Notes under the pieces: generated by a model
The model's database searches: none
What the model was told of the DNA's origin: nothing
The model's input: only the letters and a program-made list of their open reading frames with translations
Made by a program: the position numbers and the translations under genes
In this document: positions 1-8,133 of the stretch, in pieces
Numbering within the stretch: position 1 is the first letter of the stretch
Layout: each line of letters begins with the position of its first letter
Origin: Flavobacteriales bacterium
Lineage (GTDB): Bacteria; Bacteroidota; Bacteroidia; Flavobacteriales_C; GCA-002722245
Direction of reading: 5' to 3'
DNA: 44,425 nucleotides
Assembly (NCBI GenBank): GCA_002717515.1
Contig: PBEC01000023.1
Coordinates: 1 to 44,425, forward strand

Positions 1-632
1 ATTTGAGGGATTTTCAATTTAGGTTTTAGCTTCTCTGGTTGCTTAGGTGTTTTTACTTCTAAATTTTTTAAATCCTTAAGAAAAAAAGTGGTTAGATTTA
101 CCTCAACACTATTTAGTGGCAATGAATCAAATTCATTCTTTTTGTACTCGTCAAAATCCTTAAACAGTTCTTTTAATATTTTGTCTAATTCATCGAAAAA
201 TTCAGGTGCAAAATCATTCTGAGTAAAGAGGTTTCTAGGTGCATTTAATCTAAAATGTAAATACTTGTCTTTTTGATTGACTATGTGTTTAACTTCATTT
301 TCATTTACCTCATTATGTAGGTTCTCAATCTCAGAAATATTATTATTCCAGAGTGTTTCAATCTTTTCAGGATTACAGATATTTAATTCGGTTGCCTTTT
401 GTTTGATAGGTTGTATTATCTCTGAGTTTATAACTTCAAATTTGTTTTTAATTTCTGAGTTTATTTCATCAAGTTTTTTCTTGTCAAAATAATTATTAGG
501 GATTAGGTTTCGTCTTTTATTACCTAAACTCTCTAACTCTGAAAATAATCCCCCAAAACTTTGATAGTGTTCTATTTTAGAGTGTAAATAATCAATAAAT
601 GCAAATAAGTTTTTTACTCTATTTGGTATCAT
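1..632 (-). CDS. helical hypothetical protein of integrated element (partial, runs off left edge)
   Basis: An open minus-strand frame starts with ATG at 632 and continues without a stop to the left edge, giving at least 210 residues (N-terminus MIPNRVKNLFAFIDYLHSKI). An in-frame stop at 651-653 limits the start. The protein is Lys/Glu/Asn-rich, has no signal peptide or membrane segment and looks mostly alpha-helical. I recognise no domain. It lies 141 bp downstream of the integrase on the same strand and shares an identical 15-bp start region with it (630-644 and 1929-1943), so it is probably cargo or accessory to the same mobile element. The function is unknown. Its frame is well supported: it is long, uninterrupted, and compositionally like its neighbours. 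Confidence 0.75.
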   Translation of the reverse strand, partial: MIPNRVKNLFAFIDYLHSKIEHYQSFGGLFSELESLGNKRRNLIPNNYFDKKKLDEINSEIKNKFEVINSEIIQPIKQKATELNICNPEKIETLWNNNISEIENLHNEVNENEVKHIVNQKDKYLHFRLNAPRNLFTQNDFAPEFFDELDKILKELFKDFDEYKKNEFDSLPLNSVEVNLTTFFLKDLKNLEVKTPKQPEKLKPKLKIPQ

Positions 633-773
633 GTGTCTTTTGTGCTGTGGTTAATACTCAGTCAAAATCTTTATTGTACCTCTTTTTTAACTCTCGATAT
701 TTATATCGAAATCTTAGAGGGGGTGTAAAGAGAAAAAGTACTATTGACTCAAAAGTAAATAAAATACGCTTTT

Positions 774-1931
774 TCATAAATCGAGTTGAATATTGTCTGC
801 TGCTTTTCGTTTTGATTCATCAACTATTTTAGCATAGACCTGTGTTGTTTTAAGGTCTTTATGTCCTAACATCTTAGACACAGTGTAAATATCTGTGCCA
901 TTAAATAATTGTAAGGTTGCAAAAGTATGCCTGAAACAATGAAAGGTTATATCTTTTGTTATCCCTGCTGCACCAATCCATTGAAATAAATGTTTGTTGT
1001 GGTATGCTGAGTATTTAAGTTCCTCGAATACCTCAACGTCCTGTGGCATGTCTTTTGGGTTTTCTGTACCTTCTGTAAAACTGTATGCCTGTTCTGAAAT
1101 TGGTAAAACCTCAACCCCTTTTGTTTTCTTTTGGTTAAAATTTAAAAAATACCCTTGCCCAGATATGTATTCCAGTTCATTCCATTTCATTTTTTGGATA
1201 TCTGAAAACCTCAACCCTGTTAGTGCTGAAAACAATGCAGCACGTTTTAATAAATCGCTATTACAAGGGGTTTTTACGAGCTTATTAAGTTCATCTAATG
1301 TCAAGTACTCTCGTCTGGTTTCTGCTGCCTTAATAGGCTTTATTTTAGCGTTTAAGTCATACTGTAAAATTCCGTCTGAGTATGCTTGTTTCAGTGCTGC
1401 TTTTACCTTGTTAAAATATGAAACTGCTGAGTTTTGAGAAAGTTTAGTTTTCTTACTTCGCTTACTTGTAGTATTTAGTAAATACTCTTTGAAATCATTT
1501 AAAAACTTCTGGTTAAGGTCTTTAAATTTTAAACTGTTATTTGTAAAATCGTTGAGATAATTAAGTGCTGAAATCCAGTTATCATGATTACTTGCTTTTC
1601 TCTTATCTGCTAATTGTTTAAAATACTCAACAAAACATTCTTGCCCTAGTTCTTTTAATCTTAATTGTTCCTTTTGAAACTCGTCGTATACCTCAGAGTT
1701 ATTTAAAATTTGCCAACGCTTATTTCTTATTCTATTAGCTAACTCTAATTGTTCTTTTTTGTGTTTTCGTTCTGCTTCCGTTTTAGGATTATCCAAAATG
1801 TATGAATTTAAAAATTCTCTACGTGTTGGTTTTCCCGTTTCAGGGTGTGGTATTGGTGGGTAATAATCAAGATAAAGGCTTTTACGACCTTGACTTATTT
1901 TCTTTTCTCTTAAAGTTACTTTTACTAACAT
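774..1931 (-). CDS. tyrosine site-specific integrase
   Basis: This is a 385-residue phage-integrase-family recombinase that would cut and rejoin DNA at an attachment site. It has the usual Bacteroidota layout: an N-terminal Arm-binding region with a basic start, a SAM-like core-binding domain at about residues 100-200, and the catalytic domain from about 205. Catalytic residues visible are Arg241 (TGLRFSD), His331 and Arg334 (HCFRH), His357 (LGHKD) and the nucleophile Tyr366 (TQVYAK); Lys269 or Lys271 is the likely catalytic lysine. The length is normal for an intact enzyme. It sits 93 bp downstream of an excisionase-like gene and about 690 bp from the 3' end of mnmE, the arrangement expected at the integrase end of an island. 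The ATG lies in a leader duplicated at the next gene. Confidence 0.95.
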   Translation of the reverse strand: MLVKVTLREKKISQGRKSLYLDYYPPIPHPETGKPTRREFLNSYILDNPKTEAERKHKKEQLELANRIRNKRWQILNNSEVYDEFQKEQLRLKELGQECFVEYFKQLADKRKASNHDNWISALNYLNDFTNNSLKFKDLNQKFLNDFKEYLLNTTSKRSKKTKLSQNSAVSYFNKVKAALKQAYSDGILQYDLNAKIKPIKAAETRREYLTLDELNKLVKTPCNSDLLKRAALFSALTGLRFSDIQKMKWNELEYISGQGYFLNFNQKKTKGVEVLPISEQAYSFTEGTENPKDMPQDVEVFEELKYSAYHNKHLFQWIGAAGITKDITFHCFRHTFATLQLFNGTDIYTVSKMLGHKDLKTTQVYAKIVDESKRKAADNIQLDL

Positions 1932-2024
1932 GTGTCTTTTGTGTTTTAGATTTTAACTGTTACAAATATGCAAGAGGTAAAAAGTAGGTAACCAGTTGTA
2001 TGCAGTTACAAGTTTTAACAGTTT

Positions 2025-2381
2025 CTAAGTATCAAATAATTTATCTATCTCAGAACGCTTTACCCTTGTCATTCTATGTCCTAAGTTTACACTTGAGATA
2101 ATCCCACTATCAATGTAATTGTATGCTGAACGTACAGAACAATTTAATAACTGCGCAACCTCACTAACCTTTAGAAACTCTTTGCCTTTTATCTGCTCAA
2201 TGTTTTGATTCTTAACCTGTATTGTTTTGATTATGGAACTATTTATCTTTTTAGTTCTCATTCTCTCTTTATAGGCTCTCTGGTTACACTTATGAGAACA
2301 GTACTTAGTTACGGTTGTTTTGGCTGTAAATTCTTTCTTACAGTACTCACAAACTCTCTTTACCTCAATTTTACTGCTCAT
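2025..2381 (-). CDS. zinc-ribbon plus helix-turn-helix excisionase-like protein
   Basis: This 118-residue protein has two parts. The N-terminus carries a four-cysteine metal-site pattern (Cys11, Cys14, Cys28, Cys32) followed by a basic stretch. The C-terminus (about 68-118) is a MerR/excisionase-type winged helix: FLKVSEVAQLLNCSVRSAYN, then a wing with GHRMTRVKRSEID. Proteins of this kind lie beside Bacteroidota integrases and act as recombination directionality factors or repressors. Four 10-bp direct repeats at 2391-2430 lie immediately upstream of its start, a natural binding site for the protein itself. It is the first of three co-directional element genes. Whether it is an excisionase or a transcriptional regulator cannot be told from sequence. 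Confidence 0.85.
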   Translation of the reverse strand: MSSKIEVKRVCEYCKKEFTAKTTVTKYCSHKCNQRAYKERMRTKKINSSIIKTIQVKNQNIEQIKGKEFLKVSEVAQLLNCSVRSAYNYIDSGIISSVNLGHRMTRVKRSEIDKLFDT

Positions 2382-2390
2382 TAGATAGCT

Positions 2391-2430
2391 TTAAATGTCA
2401 TTAAGTGTATTTAAGTGCAATTAAGTGCAA
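2391..2430. repeat. four tandem 10-bp direct repeats upstream of excisionase-like gene
   Basis: Four consecutive 10-bp units start at 2391, 2401, 2411 and 2421: ttaaatgtca, ttaagtgtat, ttaagtgcaa, ttaagtgcaa. The core TTAA(G/A)TG is invariant except at one position. The 10-bp period puts every copy on the same face of the helix, as for cooperative protein binding. The array ends 10 bp from the ATG of the HTH protein. I infer an operator or Xis/integrase arm-site array. Confidence 0.7.
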
Positions 2431-2456
2431 AATAAAAGGGAAATTACCCCCAAAAT

Positions 2457-2492
2457 TTGTACCTCGAATTATGAGGTACAATAAAGGTACAA
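2457..2492. promoter_or_regulatory. inverted repeat with extra half-site in element/mnmE junction
   Basis: A perfect 9-bp inverted repeat, TTGTACCTC (2457-2465) and GAGGTACAA (2473-2481), has a 7-bp spacer. A third copy of AGGTACAA follows at 2485-2492, in direct orientation and 11 bp from the second. There is no T-run, so this is not a terminator. It lies between the excisionase-like gene and the mnmE 3' end and could be a recombinase or Xis binding site. Confidence 0.5.
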
Positions 2493-2617
2493 GTTTTTAC
2501 AAAAGAAAAAAGGAAAATAACAAAATAAACAGCTAACCTTAAAAGCTCTTAAACACTAATAAATACTAGTGTATTAACTATTTAATATAAGTTTGTTATT
2601 GTTTTACTTTGACTAGG

Positions 2618-2635
2618 TTACTTTCCAATACAAAA
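2618..2635 (-). other. candidate chromosomal attachment site at mnmE 3' end
   Basis: Read on the minus strand, the last 18 bp of mnmE are TTTTGTATTGGAAAGTAA, encoding the conserved C-terminus plus stop. The integrase module begins just beyond. From memory this differs at two positions from the 18-bp trmE-end target of Salmonella genomic island 1. The crossover point here is inferred, since the second copy would lie outside the window. Confidence 0.4.
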
Positions 2636-4129
2636 CTTACCAAAGATGTTCCCCAATAAATCATCGGTGGTGATTTCGCCTGTGATTTCACCTAAGCTGT
2701 GTAAGGCGGCGCGGATATCAATGGCCAGTAAATCACCGGGGATTCCCGTTTCCATTGCGTGGAGTACGCTATCGAGGGATTGGTTGGCGTCTTTTAGGCT
2801 GTTGTAATGACGGGCGTTGGAAATGATAATATCACCCGTATTGAGCTGACCTAAATCAACTAAACTGCTGAGAACGTCTTTTATGGCTTTTATTCCCGCC
2901 TCCGATTTGGCACTGATGGGAATTAAGGATAAGTTGGGTTTTTCGTTTTGAATTGTGAACTGGTTTTGAATGCGATTAAAATCGTATTCTGCTTCTTTTT
3001 TCCCCATCATGTCTTCCAGTTCGGAGCGTTTTGCGTCTTTTGTTTTGGATTCTTCATGGGTTGATTTTTGAACGATGTCTATTTTATTCAAAATGATTAA
3101 AATCTCCTTTTCAGGGTATTTATCGGATAGCTCCTCAGCTACTTTTTCAATATCTTCTTTTGCTGTTTTGCTGTAGTCAAAGAGTTGCATGACTACCCTT
3201 GCCTGTTCCATTTTTTGAAACGTTTTCTCAATTCCTTTATTTTCGATGACATCACTGGTTTCTCGTATCCCTGCGGTATCGATAAATCGATAGGTTACGC
3301 CCTCGATGTTTAATTCGTCTTCAATGGCGTCTCTGGTAGTTCCAGCAATATCGCTTACTATGGCGCGATCTTCTTCGAGTAATGCGTTTAACAAGGTTGA
3401 TTTTCCTACGTTGGGCTCTCCTACAATAGCAACGGGTAAACCGTTTTTAATGGCATTACCCAGTGAAAAGGAGGTCATTAGCTTTTGAACAAGTTTCTGG
3501 ATATTGTTGACCAACTTTATGAACTCGGTTCGATCGGCAAACTCAACATCTTCTTCACTAAAATCGAGTTCGAGCTCGATGAGTGATGCGAAGTTTAAAA
3601 GTTGCTCTCTTAGTTTTGATATTTCAGAGCTCACCCCTCCTTTTAATTGGCTTAAGGCCAGTTGTGAGCTTGCTTTTGAGGTGGAATGGATTAAATCGGC
3701 TACTGCTTCTGCCTGACTTAAATCAAATTTTCCGTTTCGGTAAGCCCGCATGGTGAATTCGCCTGCATCGGCTGCTCGTATTCCTGCGTCTACGAACAAT
3801 TGAACTATGGATTGAGTAATGTACGTTGAACCGTGGCAACTGATTTCTGTGGTTTCTTCTCCTGTGAAGGATTTCCCATCGTGAAATACATTGATGAGTA
3901 CCTCATCCAATGCTTTTTCTCCATCGTGAATTTCTCCAAAATGTGCGGTATGGGTTTGGGCATCCGATAGCTTTTTCCCCTGTTTAAAGGGCTTAAAAAA
4001 CTTTTGAGTAATTGATATTGCCTCTGGCCCACTGATTCGGATTACGGCAATAGCTCCCATTCCCGGGGCTGATGCCGGAGCGATAATGGTATCGTTTTTA
4101 CTCAGGTTTTTAAGATTCATCAGGGGCAA
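2618..4129 (-). CDS. mnmE: tRNA modification GTPase MnmE
   Basis: MnmE, with MnmG, forms the 5-carboxymethylaminomethyl (or related) group on U34 of tRNAs. The N-terminal folate-binding domain starts with the conserved NDTIIAPAS and GAIAVIRISG. The G domain shows GEPNVGKS (237-244), the TTRD switch (264-267), DTAG (284-287) and NKID (348-351), with SAK at 406-408. The C-terminus ends in the invariant Cys-Ile-Gly-Lys (FCIGK), so the gene is complete. At 503 residues it is longer than usual (about 450-465) because of an extra charged stretch of about 45 residues between NKID and SAK (353-399). Met1 and Met4 are both possible starts. Its last 18 bp border the integrated element. Confidence 0.97.
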   Translation of the reverse strand: MPLMNLKNLSKNDTIIAPASAPGMGAIAVIRISGPEAISITQKFFKPFKQGKKLSDAQTHTAHFGEIHDGEKALDEVLINVFHDGKSFTGEETTEISCHGSTYITQSIVQLFVDAGIRAADAGEFTMRAYRNGKFDLSQAEAVADLIHSTSKASSQLALSQLKGGVSSEISKLREQLLNFASLIELELDFSEEDVEFADRTEFIKLVNNIQKLVQKLMTSFSLGNAIKNGLPVAIVGEPNVGKSTLLNALLEEDRAIVSDIAGTTRDAIEDELNIEGVTYRFIDTAGIRETSDVIENKGIEKTFQKMEQARVVMQLFDYSKTAKEDIEKVAEELSDKYPEKEILIILNKIDIVQKSTHEESKTKDAKRSELEDMMGKKEAEYDFNRIQNQFTIQNEKPNLSLIPISAKSEAGIKAIKDVLSSLVDLGQLNTGDIIISNARHYNSLKDANQSLDSVLHAMETGIPGDLLAIDIRAALHSLGEITGEITTDDLLGNIFGKFCIGK

Positions 4130-4214
4130 AATTACGACTTATTAATTGTTTCCCGAACATATCGTCAATTTAGATGGTTTGCTAAAAAATGAATATGATC
4201 TCTTAGTAATTAAC

Positions 4215-4230
4215 TCCTGAAATTTCAGGA
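4215..4230. promoter_or_regulatory. 16-bp perfect palindrome between divergent genes
   Basis: TCCTGAAATTTCAGGA is a perfect palindrome in the 187-bp space between the divergent starts of mnmE and the large lipoprotein. It has no T-run and could be a dimeric regulator operator. No regulator can be named. Confidence 0.35.
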
Positions 4231-4316
4231 CCTGTTGAAATTGAAAAATTAAACCGATTTAACAGATTGTTTTAGATTTAAAAAAGTAATTTTAACATGC
4301 ATTTAACTTTTTTAAA

Positions 4317-6998
4317 ATGATCAATAAAACTCTTTCTTTCGCTTTAATTACACTTGTACTATGTGCATGTAAAAAACCTGTAAAAACATATGAGGTAAAG
4401 GCTCCGTTTAAGAATATAGTTTTAAACTCAACTACCAAAATGATTAACCCTGCAGAGGCACAAATTGTGAAATTTGACAAAGAGTTTTCCGTTGAAGTAC
4501 CACAAAATGCTTTTCAAGATGCTGATGGAAATTTGATTACTGAACCTGTTGAATTATCGGTTAAGAAATTTAATAATTCAGCTTCAATTATTGCAAGCGG
4601 AATACCAATGAAAGTTACCGATGAAAATGGTGAAGAGCAACAAATGGAATCGGCTGGCATGTTCGATATAAGAGGAAAATCAAATGGAAAGGATGTTTTT
4701 GTTGCGGATGGTAAAACATTGAATATCATAACAAAATCTAGTATTTCCGGAAATGATTATGATGCTTATTATTTTGAGGAAACAGACATTTCTTCTCAAA
4801 AAATGAGCATTCTTCCATCAAGCTCCAATCAAAATAAAAAAGCTGGACGTTGGAAAAAGTTGGGAGGTGAAAAAGAAAATAAAAATTTTGCTGTTGGTAT
4901 TGATTCTTTCGTGCTCAATTTAGATACGGCCAAAAACGGTATTTTATCAATGCTCAGTGATGTTAAATGGCAAACCGCTTACAACCATAAATTTGCTAAT
5001 CCAGCAAAAATTGACTCTCTTAAAAATGAAAAATGGAGAGATGTAAATTTTAATGAGCCTGAAAGAGTTATTGAATTTACTGAATTGAATTTTGAGAAAG
5101 AAAAAAACATTGGTATCACAATTGTAAAAAATCAATTATGTGTTTATGACAAAAAAGAAATCAATTTTATTGAATCCGGATTAATCCTGGATATTTCTTC
5201 CACCAATCTGAATATTTTCAATTTAAGTATATATGACTTTAAAGACAATATTATTGTTAGCACGGGTAAAGAAACGTTAATTTTTAGTTTGAAGGGGAAA
5301 CTCATCAAACAGTTGGAAGGTAGTTTTATCCCGTCAATTAATGAAAAGTATTCAACCATCCTATTACATCATTTGTACAAAAAGAATTTTTATCTTCTTA
5401 AAAAAGATGGTTCCATCGTTTTAAAGGGAGATTCACTAAAAAGTATTCATTATGAAAAATTAATTCCTTTGAATCATTCAAGATATTATGGATTAGATAG
5501 ATATTATCCAACGAATTTTGACTCTTTCTTAATAACGAACAAAGAGGGATCCCAAACTATTTATTCAGGTAGCGGAGATATCATTTTTAGTGATGAAAAA
5601 TTATCTAAAGGGAAGGTAATAGGTGTTTCACCAAAACAAAGGTTTGTTATAATGGTGAATGATAATTTTGATTTTTTTATTGCTGATAAAAAGAAAGATA
5701 GAGTTTACCAACATAATTTTGATTTTGAATCATTTTCGAAAAAAATTAATGATAATGAAAAAATAACTGTTTTTATTCGATTTATTGATGATGATGAGCT
5801 TGTGTTTCATCCAAGATTACAATCCAACCCAGAATCTATTTACAGAATATCCCCTGTTTCTTTATGGAATTTAGAAACAAGTGAAAAAACTGCTTACTTA
5901 GGTGAATTCGATGATTGTTTCATCGGTGAAAAAGAAATTATCTGTCATAAATACGGTATAAATAATTTAACAAAGAGGTTTGATTTTAAAGGAAAGGAGA
6001 TATCAATTGAAAATTCATTTTATGGTCTTTCAAAAATTGGTGATAATTATTTACGAAAATTGTCTCTCGTGAATTCAAGAAACAAGATAGTTAAAGATTT
6101 TAAAGCCCATGATGAAGATACCAAGAGTGCACAAGTTCTAAATAATCAAATTTACACATCAACAAAACAAGGAAGAATTTATTGTTGGGATAGTGTTGGA
6201 ACATTATTATGGTCGATGGATAACCGGCTCAATGATGACAGAAGAATTAAGGTAATTAATAAAGACTACCTTTTTTGTAGAAAAAAGTCTAAAATAACCA
6301 TGTTTGATCAAAAGGGGAACCTATCCATACATTCAAAAAATTACTTTATTCTTCCGGTAAAAAACAATTTTGAAAATGCATATATTTTGCCCTATAAAGA
6401 ATTTAATTCCTCTTCTGCATCTCCTGTAAGAATCGAAAATCAAAATATTGCCAAAAACATATACGAAGTTCAATTATCTAACAAGGATAAATTCTTCATA
6501 ACATATGTTGCTGTAGATGATGAAAATAAATCCTTGATTGAAAAATATCAAAAAGCTCTTAATAAAATTCGGAAGAATAGAAAAACATCTAATGAATTCG
6601 CACGAGAACTAAAAATAAATCGTTTTGGATTATACAATTACGATCGTTTTTACAAAAATCCAGATGCAGTTATTTTTACTGCTGATTTTGAAATTCCAGG
6701 AACGTGGTTTGATGTTCGAGAAACTGAGGTTTTTCAAATCACTGGACTCAATAATAGGGCGGTTATTAGACACAACGAAAATAGCTTCGATAAATTCTCA
6801 ATTGTTAAGGATTTCCCCAATCAATTGTTGGTGATTTTACCTGATGAAAAAATAGCTGTTTTTAGTCAGGAAGATTTTAACAATATTGATATTGAAAAGC
6901 TTAAAAAGGATAAGAAATATACATTTAAATTGAAGGTTTTGGATAAGATTGAATCGGCCTCTCAGCTGGCATCTATACTAAATACCGATGGAGTTTAA
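4317..6998 (+). CDS. large lipoprotein with Ig-like and propeller-like regions
   Basis: This 893-residue protein has an N-terminal lipoprotein signal ending in L-C-A-C, with Cys18 the likely lipid anchor. No acidic surface-export signal follows the cysteine (CKKPVK), so a periplasm-facing location is more likely. Residues about 55-145 resemble a beta-sandwich module seen in other Bacteroidota secreted proteins (VPQNAFQDADGN, then ASGIPMKVTDENG and ESAGMFDI). Residues about 270-700 contain repeating short beta-strand patterns, including IYCWDSVGTLLWSMDN, which look like beta-propeller blades. I do not recognise a catalytic domain. The gene stands alone, divergent from mnmE and convergent with the NlpC/P60 gene 10 bp away. 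The assignment is by architecture only. Confidence 0.8.
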   Translation: MINKTLSFALITLVLCACKKPVKTYEVKAPFKNIVLNSTTKMINPAEAQIVKFDKEFSVEVPQNAFQDADGNLITEPVELSVKKFNNSASIIASGIPMKVTDENGEEQQMESAGMFDIRGKSNGKDVFVADGKTLNIITKSSISGNDYDAYYFEETDISSQKMSILPSSSNQNKKAGRWKKLGGEKENKNFAVGIDSFVLNLDTAKNGILSMLSDVKWQTAYNHKFANPAKIDSLKNEKWRDVNFNEPERVIEFTELNFEKEKNIGITIVKNQLCVYDKKEINFIESGLILDISSTNLNIFNLSIYDFKDNIIVSTGKETLIFSLKGKLIKQLEGSFIPSINEKYSTILLHHLYKKNFYLLKKDGSIVLKGDSLKSIHYEKLIPLNHSRYYGLDRYYPTNFDSFLITNKEGSQTIYSGSGDIIFSDEKLSKGKVIGVSPKQRFVIMVNDNFDFFIADKKKDRVYQHNFDFESFSKKINDNEKITVFIRFIDDDELVFHPRLQSNPESIYRISPVSLWNLETSEKTAYLGEFDDCFIGEKEIICHKYGINNLTKRFDFKGKEISIENSFYGLSKIGDNYLRKLSLVNSRNKIVKDFKAHDEDTKSAQVLNNQIYTSTKQGRIYCWDSVGTLLWSMDNRLNDDRRIKVINKDYLFCRKKSKITMFDQKGNLSIHSKNYFILPVKNNFENAYILPYKEFNSSSASPVRIENQNIAKNIYEVQLSNKDKFFITYVAVDDENKSLIEKYQKALNKIRKNRKTSNEFARELKINRFGLYNYDRFYKNPDAVIFTADFEIPGTWFDVRETEVFQITGLNNRAVIRHNENSFDKFSIVKDFPNQLLVILPDEKIAVFSQEDFNNIDIEKLKKDKKYTFKLKVLDKIESASQLASILNTDGV

Positions 6999-7008
6999 AG
7001 CCCCCCCC

Positions 7009-7923
7009 TTAGTTAAGTACTCTTACAGCATATAGGTACCTAGGCTTCCAATAACTTGATTTTTCAACATCATCTTCCATTACTCCTTTTGAGCTTGTTG
7101 CGTGGATTACTTTTAGGGGTGCTGGGTAATTCGAAATTATTATGGCAACATGGTTTATGTTGCCCTTTTTGTGTCCGAAAAAGGCTAAATCTCCTACTTT
7201 ATACCTTTTTACTTTTTCACCTCTTTGGGCCTGTAATTTCGAAGAATGAGGCAATTGAGCCCCAAATTGGTTAAGTATGGTTAACGTAAATCCAGAACAA
7301 TCGATTCCTTTTCGAGATTCACCTCCATACTTGTAAGGAGTTCCTATATATGTTTTTGCCCATTTTATAATGCTATCCGAACGAGAGGGTATTGATGAAT
7401 TTTTAATCCATGAAACTGAAGTAAAATTTTCTTTTCCATTTGATTCTTTTTTTGGGTGTATTTCCCAATATTCTGAAAGGGTATCGGAAAAATGATCAGC
7501 AAGAATGTTGGTAATGTTTTTCCACTCTTTTTCTTTTCTTGCTTTTTTGGCTATTCCTACCCTATTTTTAGCAGCATTTATAAATGGCGTAAAAAAAAGC
7601 TCAAAACGCTGAAGATCCTTCTCTGACTTTTGATATTTTATCCCTTTTAAAACATAGGAAACAATAGTTTTTTCGCGGTTATATACTCCAAGTTTATTAG
7701 TGGCTTCTTTTGATAAATTAAGCATGGAAAAACCCAGATAAAAATAGGTTTTTGGCTTTTTATAGTATGCCGGTTCTCCTTTTAATTTATACGCTTTTTT
7801 ATATGCCTGTTTATATTTTCCAGCCTTGAACAAAGTCTCAACTTTGTTGAGATGATTTACAGAAAATCCACCAAAACTTGTAAACAGAATCACTATTAAA
7901 ATTTTGAATTTGTTCGACATCAT
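7009..7923 (-). CDS. secreted NlpC/P60 family cysteine peptidase
   Basis: The protein has 304 residues with a signal peptide (about 1-22, KILIVILFTSFGGF). A helical, TPR-like N-terminal region (about 25-150) is followed by an NlpC/P60 domain from about 185. The catalytic triad is visible: Cys209 in GIDCSGF, His258 in INHVAII and a third polar residue near His274 (VIHATS). These enzymes cleave the gamma-D-Glu-diaminopimelate bond of peptidoglycan stem peptides or act on related amides. Met1 and Met2 are adjacent, and either could start. It lies downstream of a hairpin (7972-8001) that probably ends the preceding gene, so it is likely transcribed separately. The substrate is inferred from the family only. 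Confidence 0.88.
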   Translation of the reverse strand: MMSNKFKILIVILFTSFGGFSVNHLNKVETLFKAGKYKQAYKKAYKLKGEPAYYKKPKTYFYLGFSMLNLSKEATNKLGVYNREKTIVSYVLKGIKYQKSEKDLQRFELFFTPFINAAKNRVGIAKKARKEKEWKNITNILADHFSDTLSEYWEIHPKKESNGKENFTSVSWIKNSSIPSRSDSIIKWAKTYIGTPYKYGGESRKGIDCSGFTLTILNQFGAQLPHSSKLQAQRGEKVKRYKVGDLAFFGHKKGNINHVAIIISNYPAPLKVIHATSSKGVMEDDVEKSSYWKPRYLYAVRVLN

Positions 7924-7971
7924 AAATAATGATTTGAATTATTTGAATGGGAAGTTTTCGGACTTGAAATA

Positions 7972-8001
7972 AATATCGGAGGGAGGGCTCCCTCCGATAT
8001 T
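7972..8001 (-). terminator. intrinsic terminator of the 8134-8769 gene
   Basis: This perfect inverted repeat has 14-bp arms (AATATCGGAGGGAG and its complement) around 2 bp. On the minus strand it is followed by the T-rich tract TATTTC. It lies between two co-directional minus-strand genes. Confidence 0.65.
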
Positions 8002-8133
8002 CTTACACACCCACAATTAATTGGGTATTAACTGCACTCATAACCATTGTACCTACCCTCATAACTGCTTCTCCTTAAAAAGTAACAGAATTTTATAATA
8101 AATATTGTAGTGAATGAACTCCTTATTGGTTTT

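Noticed and set aside
994-1437. 147-codon plus-strand open frame inside the integrase gene
   Set aside because: It lies wholly antisense to a well-conserved integrase and its product has no recognisable features.
1-2617. Second copy of the mnmE 3' end inside the window
   Set aside because: No further match to the 18-bp end was found to the left, so the other attachment site is probably outside the window.
7001-7008. Run of eight C residues between two convergent stop codons
   Set aside because: It is unusual in AT-rich DNA but outside both coding regions, with no partner structure; a homopolymer length error cannot be excluded.
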